Of a stretch of 64,000 nt of DNA, positions 60,767-64,000 are shown piece after piece. The DNA is from Ulva prolifera. Its lineage: Eukaryota > Chlorophyta > Ulvophyceae > Ulvales > Ulvaceae. The position numbers were made by a program, and so were the translations under genes. Within the stretch, counting starts at the first letter, position 1, and each line of letters begins with the position of its first letter. The notes beneath the pieces were generated by a model. That model saw nothing but the letters and a program-made list of their open reading frames with translations, did no database searches and was not told the DNA's origin. The stretch is taken from NCBI GenBank assembly GCA_023078555.1, contig CM041198.1, positions 4,726,354 through 4,790,353 on the forward strand. The letters run 5' to 3'.

Positions 60767-62667
60767 AAGCTGCCAAGAGCGGGGTCGCCATCGCTGCTTG
60801 AGATGTTTGAGATATACGCTCCATGCATGAGTGCATCACCCCAGTAGCATTTCCTCAGACCTGAATCTGCAAGCAATGCATCACGAATCGGGCTCACAGA
60901 GCCGATTCCCCGCTCTGCATGGCCATTCTCCGCAGGGCTGTAGCCGGAAGTGGACTGTCGCTCAATCCCTTTGCCTTTGAAGAATGCATGCATATCATGT
61001 GACAGTAACACGGAGTCCCGGTCAAACCTGATCACTTTGACACGTGCATCATACATCTTCTCGACTCCTAGGATGATCGATTTGAGTGCTGGAGCTGCAT
61101 CGGATTTGCGTTGGATAGGTTCTACAATCTTGTAATTGGAGTAGTCATCGACAACTATCAAGAAGTAGTTCATCCCGCCCGCGCTGGTGTCGAACAGGCC
61201 TGCGATGTCTGCATGGAGTTTTGCAAACTTAACTTGCTCGCGTGCATGAGAAGCTGGGAAGCTCTCGCGCTTCATTTTGCCCTGTGCACATGGGCTGCAC
61301 ACGGCTGTGGATTGAGAAAGCGCCTCAAAGTCTATTGCTGGCGGGAGGCCATCGACGGTCTGGCCTCTGGACATTTTGGCAAGGGTTGTGATGCCGGTGT
61401 GTCCGAACCGGCGGTGCCACAATCGGGCGTCTGCTTTGGAGACAGTCTGCGCGGCTGCTGGCGCATGCGGCGCGGCAGCCTGTGTGCACTGCTGTGGAGT
61501 GCATTCGACTTCGTATAGCTTTTGTGACAGCTGGCCACGTAACAGCTGGTGACCTTTGTGGCGCAACATGAGTGCGACATGTTTGCCATTGTATGTCATC
61601 CCCGCGGCGTCAGCACGGCCGAGAGATATCAAATTGTGCTGCAAATTTGGCACAAGAAGGACGTCTTGCCGAGTGACAAGCTCACCCAGATGGTTGGTAA
61701 GCCGCACTTCGCCTTTTGCTGTGATAGCTGCGGACTGGTTGTTTGCGACAGTGCATGACGATGCATATGGCTGCGCATTGTGGAGCAGGCTCGCATCATT
61801 GACCATGTGGTCAGTGCAAGCTGAATCGAACAGCCATTTAGAGCTGGAAGCGGACACCTGGTTCGCTGAGACGCAGAAGAATGCGCTGCTGTAATTCGCC
61901 TGTGGGCGTCCGCCGCGGCCACGGCCTCCGCCGCGCCCGCCACCGCCACCGCGCCTGCCACCGCCGCGTGCATTGCCGCGACTGCTGCGCGGGGGGTTGC
62001 CATTGTCATGCGACTGCTGATCGTTGCGCAGCTTGTAACATTGCAGGATGTTATGACCATTTCTGTGACAGTACGCACATGCGCCGTTGGTGTCGGCGAC
62101 AGCGTAAGCTTGCTGTCCGGCAGCAGCTTCACGCTTGGCGAGCTTGGCGAGCATGTTCTCGATTATGTCAGCATATGACATCAGCGGCTTGTGAGCTAGC
62201 AGGCTCTGAGACCAAGCCGCTAGCTGTGATTCACTCAGTGCAGCCAGGAACAAAAGCACAAATGCCTCTTCCTCAAGCATGGCTGCTATGGCCAACTGAC
62301 CACGGAGGTCGTTAGCGCGTGCAATGAATTCCTCAAGGGATTCAGTTGACTCCTTTCTGAAGGAAGTTTGCAATTTCTGAAGTGACATCTTGCGTGCCGC
62401 ACTCACGCCTACGAACTGAGCAATCAAGGCAGTCCAGATCTCCTTGGGAGACTTGGCAGGATCTACTACGTGGAGTAGATCGTCACCCACATTCATTGAG
62501 ATTGCGAGTCGAGCCTTAGCTTTGACCATGTCCGTCCCACTGTCTTCTGTGATTGCCTTCCAGCAGCCATCGTACAATTGCAGCAGCGGCGTCATGCGCT
62601 TGAACCAAGTCACGGCATTCGCAGCCGTAAGCTCGATCCCGAGCTTGAATTGATTGACGTTGCTCAT
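60763..62667 (-). CDS. Copia Gag, protease and integrase (634 codons)
   Basis: Starts with ATG at 62667, 36 bp inside the 5' LTR. Residues 1-190 form a UBN2-type Gag. A CCHC knuckle follows (C197, C200, H205, C210), then an RGG/Gly-rich RNA-binding run at 233-254. Protease motif DSACTDHM has catalytic D281, with Ala where Gly is usual. The integrase zinc site is H418, H423, C457, C460. The core has D487, D549 and E585, the last two 35 residues apart (D,D-35-E). The usual DNGGE after the second Asp reads DRDSV. The frame ends at ALGSL after a putative indel, so the integrase C-terminus lies in the next frame. Confidence 0.95.
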   Translation of the reverse strand: MSNVNQFKLGIELTAANAVTWFKRMTPLLQLYDGCWKAITEDSGTDMVKAKARLAISMNVGDDLLHVVDPAKSPKEIWTALIAQFVGVSAARKMSLQKLQTSFRKESTESLEEFIARANDLRGQLAIAAMLEEEAFVLLFLAALSESQLAAWSQSLLAHKPLMSYADIIENMLAKLAKREAAAGQQAYAVADTNGACAYCHRNGHNILQCYKLRNDQQSHDNGNPPRSSRGNARGGGRRGGGGGRGGGRGRGGRPQANYSSAFFCVSANQVSASSSKWLFDSACTDHMVNDASLLHNAQPYASSCTVANNQSAAITAKGEVRLTNHLGELVTRQDVLLVPNLQHNLISLGRADAAGMTYNGKHVALMLRHKGHQLLRGQLSQKLYEVECTPQQCTQAAAPHAPAAAQTVSKADARLWHRRFGHTGITTLAKMSRGQTVDGLPPAIDFEALSQSTAVCSPCAQGKMKRESFPASHAREQVKFAKLHADIAGLFDTSAGGMNYFLIVVDDYSNYKIVEPIQRKSDAAPALKSIILGVEKMYDARVKVIRFDRDSVLLSHDMHAFFKGKGIERQSTSGYSPAENGHAERGIGSVSPIRDALLADSGLRKCYWGDALMHGAYISNISSSDGDPALGSL

Positions 62668-62702
62668 TGTTGGCGCAGTGGAGTCGTCAGAAGCTCATAA
62701 TC

Positions 62703-62961
62703 TGTCATGACAGGGGGAGCTCAGTGAACACGATTACAGTGTGGGGAGTGACCAGTCAGGATATCACGATGGTAATGGATATCACACCTGTCATGTCAGC
62801 GGGAGCTCAGTGAACACGATAGTGTTCACCTGCTACAGTCTACCTATATGCAATCAAATACCCAACTGCCATGACCCTCTGCACAGACCTAATCAGACCT
62901 ATGCATGCACATGCATGCCATGCACACAGTGCACTGGACTACACAACAACTTCTCACGACA
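62703..62961 (-). repeat. Copia 5' LTR
   Basis: 259 bp, identical to the 3' LTR except for T at 62796, which breaks the inner palindrome (TGTCATGTCA). It should hold the promoter for minus-strand transcription. No clear TATA box was picked out. Confidence 0.96.
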
Positions 62962-62966
62962 CCATG
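62962..62966. repeat. Copia target-site duplication, right copy
   Basis: CCATG directly outside the right LTR, identical to 58393-58397. Confidence 0.93.
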
Positions 62967-63660
62967 GTCCACGGCACACAAGTTCCATTAAATAGAAGAC
63001 AGTGCGCACCACATATTCAGTCAGGTGCCGCAATACAAGGACTTCGTGGACGTGCAGATATCCGCTAGAAGGGGCCCGGATTTGGATCACTTCTCGCCCT
63101 CCACCTGTGGATGTTCCCTCACCTGCTTCTGGATCCTTGCTCTTGTGGAAGAAGTCGGCCAGGCCAGCCCCGCGTGAACTCGAGTCCTCTTCGTCGTCAG
63201 CTTGTGAAGGAACGGGCACTTTCCATCTGTGCAACGGATATGTGTTGCGAAAAGACTCGATGGCTGCAGGTGCATTTCTCCCCGAGGCTGTGAGCAGGTG
63301 ATGCATTGGAGTGGCTGAGATTCCTGTATGTAATCTTCTGTCCATCTGATTGGCACAACCTGGGATCACTCTTGTATGGTGTAGAAATGCATACGGCGAG
63401 GACTCTGCGTTGTCTCCCGGAGGTCCCCAATCGATTTTCCTGTCGGGGAGAATGGACAGGTCTGTATCTGGTGGGAGGTGTGCGAATGATGGTACACCAT
63501 TCGACGGGATGTCGCTGAGCGAGGTGTCAATCCGCAAAGTCTCCCCGAAAATAATCTGCAGAGCTCTGATTCCCTGCACATCGATGCGGGCCATCCATGT
63601 CTGGAGTTGGTAAATTGGGTTGCAGCCATGTACCGGTTGTTCTATCAAGGCATTGGAACA
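62962..63660 (-). CDS. First half of the exon split by the copia insertion
   Basis: Open for 233 codons from a GACGCAG acceptor (63661) to the copia target site. Text includes QLQTWMARIDVQGIRALQII, a Pro/Asp-rich middle (HLPPDTDLSILPDRKIDWGP), an acidic/Ser patch (SQADDEEDSSSRGAG) and a hydrophobic end (LTEYVVRTVFYLMELVCRGP). No domain recognised. At the target site the codons CGT GGA CCA TGG continue in phase with TCC CTG at 58392 on the far side of the element. In the present genome the frame would read into the copia LTR instead and stop there (63723-62899 is open). Confidence 0.65.
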
Positions 63661-63713
63661 CTGCGTCATCTGATCCATTTTCATACAGTATGTAATAGTG
63701 GCTGAAAGCGTAC

Positions 63714-64000
63714 CGTTGCACACTTCTCTGAAGCCACCAGACGGACCATGTCTTTATGCAGCGCATCTCTGAAGTCCTTAGCATTCAGGCCGTCTACGAC
63801 TTCCTTCCGCGCCTCGAATATCCCGTCAAGTCCTTTCAGCGTGTCCTCGATTACATCAGCTGGGAAATTCCATGGCTGGTTCGAAAGCAAAGCCTTGATG
63901 CCGCCCTCGACTGGAGGTGTTTTGCCTTCCCCAGGCAATAAGTTGAGCAGCCATGAGAGGAAGAGCAGGTCGAAGGAGGCCCTTACCTTGCGAGCGTTGT
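63714..64000 (-). CDS. Predicted exon running off the right edge
   Basis: Open for at least 95 codons from the window edge to the donor AACG|GTACGC at 63714/63713. The text is charged and helix-rich (NQPWNFPADVIEDTLKGLDG, ARKEVVDGLNAKDFRDALHK). Splicing to 63660 removes a 53 bp intron in phase 0 and avoids the TGA at 63681. A second donor-like site CAAG|GTAAGG lies at 63987/63986, but the frame stays open through it, so it may not be used. The gene start is outside the window. Family unknown. Confidence 0.55.

Larger units (their letters stand above)
58398..62961 (-). mobile_element. Young, complete Ty1/copia LTR retrotransposon (4564 bp)
   Basis: Two 259 bp LTRs (58398-58656 and 62703-62961) start TG and end CA, and differ at one position (A at 58491, T at 62796). 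A 5 bp duplication CCATG flanks the element. Transcription runs on the minus strand, so the 5' LTR is the right one. Domain order on that strand is Gag, CCHC knuckle, protease, integrase, RT, RNase H, the Ty1/copia order. A polypurine tract AAGGGGGCG abuts the 3' LTR. A convincing tRNA primer site was not identified next to the 5' LTR. Two apparent one-base frameshifts split the polyprotein. LTR identity indicates a very recent insertion, yet this copy appears coding-defective unless the shifts are assembly errors. Confidence 0.97.

Noticed and set aside
62690..62702. tRNA primer binding site next to the copia 5' LTR
   Set aside because: The sequence after the LTR (GATTATGAGCTTC on the minus strand) shares only part of the usual initiator-Met primer complement. 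Too weak to annotate.

Overview
The window looks like nuclear DNA of a eukaryote. It holds tens of kilobases of satellite, LTR retrotransposons of both the Ty3/gypsy and Ty1/copia orders, a small hAT-like element, and one spliced gene with AG|GTGAGC / CG|GTGAGT donors and short introns (about 53, 178 and 168 bp). No bacterial-style operon, rRNA or tRNA was seen. I cannot place the species; an alga, plant or protist would all fit. Layout: 1-38889 is one uninterrupted satellite array. Its monomer is a 52-53 bp core followed by a variable number (usually 2-5, up to 9) of a 14 bp module, CTAGCAATCTCGCC or a close variant. Monomers are therefore 81, 94, 108 bp and so on. They are organised into higher-order blocks of 525, 581, 1490 and 5391 bp, the last being almost identical tandem copies. 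All short ORFs in the array are by-products of the 81 bp monomer (27 codons) and are not genes. From 38890 to 40740 there is unassigned sequence, then a 94 bp tandem repeat. From 41.07 to 47.66 kb lies a decayed Ty3/gypsy element on the minus strand, in the order gag, protease, RT, RNase H, integrase from right to left. It has in-frame stops, frameshifts and lost catalytic residues, and its 3' end is cut off next to the 94 bp repeat. A 457 bp hAT-like MITE with 8 bp target duplications sits inside it. At 48.70-48.91 kb a diverged satellite island is followed by a 14 bp-period minisatellite. From 49 to 57.2 kb the sequence is mostly unassigned, with weak coding relics: ankyrin-like, gypsy integrase pieces, and two coding-like stretches. 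From 57.27 kb to the right edge there is a minus-strand multi-exon gene of unknown family. It is split by a young, structurally complete Ty1/copia element (58398-62961; 259 bp LTRs differing at one position; 5 bp target duplication CCATG; polypurine tract). Removing the element and one target-site copy rejoins the host reading frame exactly. History inferred from nesting: the gypsy element decayed, the MITE inserted into it at some point, and the copia insertion into the spliced gene is the youngest event. The most notable items are the composite satellite, the copia-interrupted gene and the MITE with intact target duplications.
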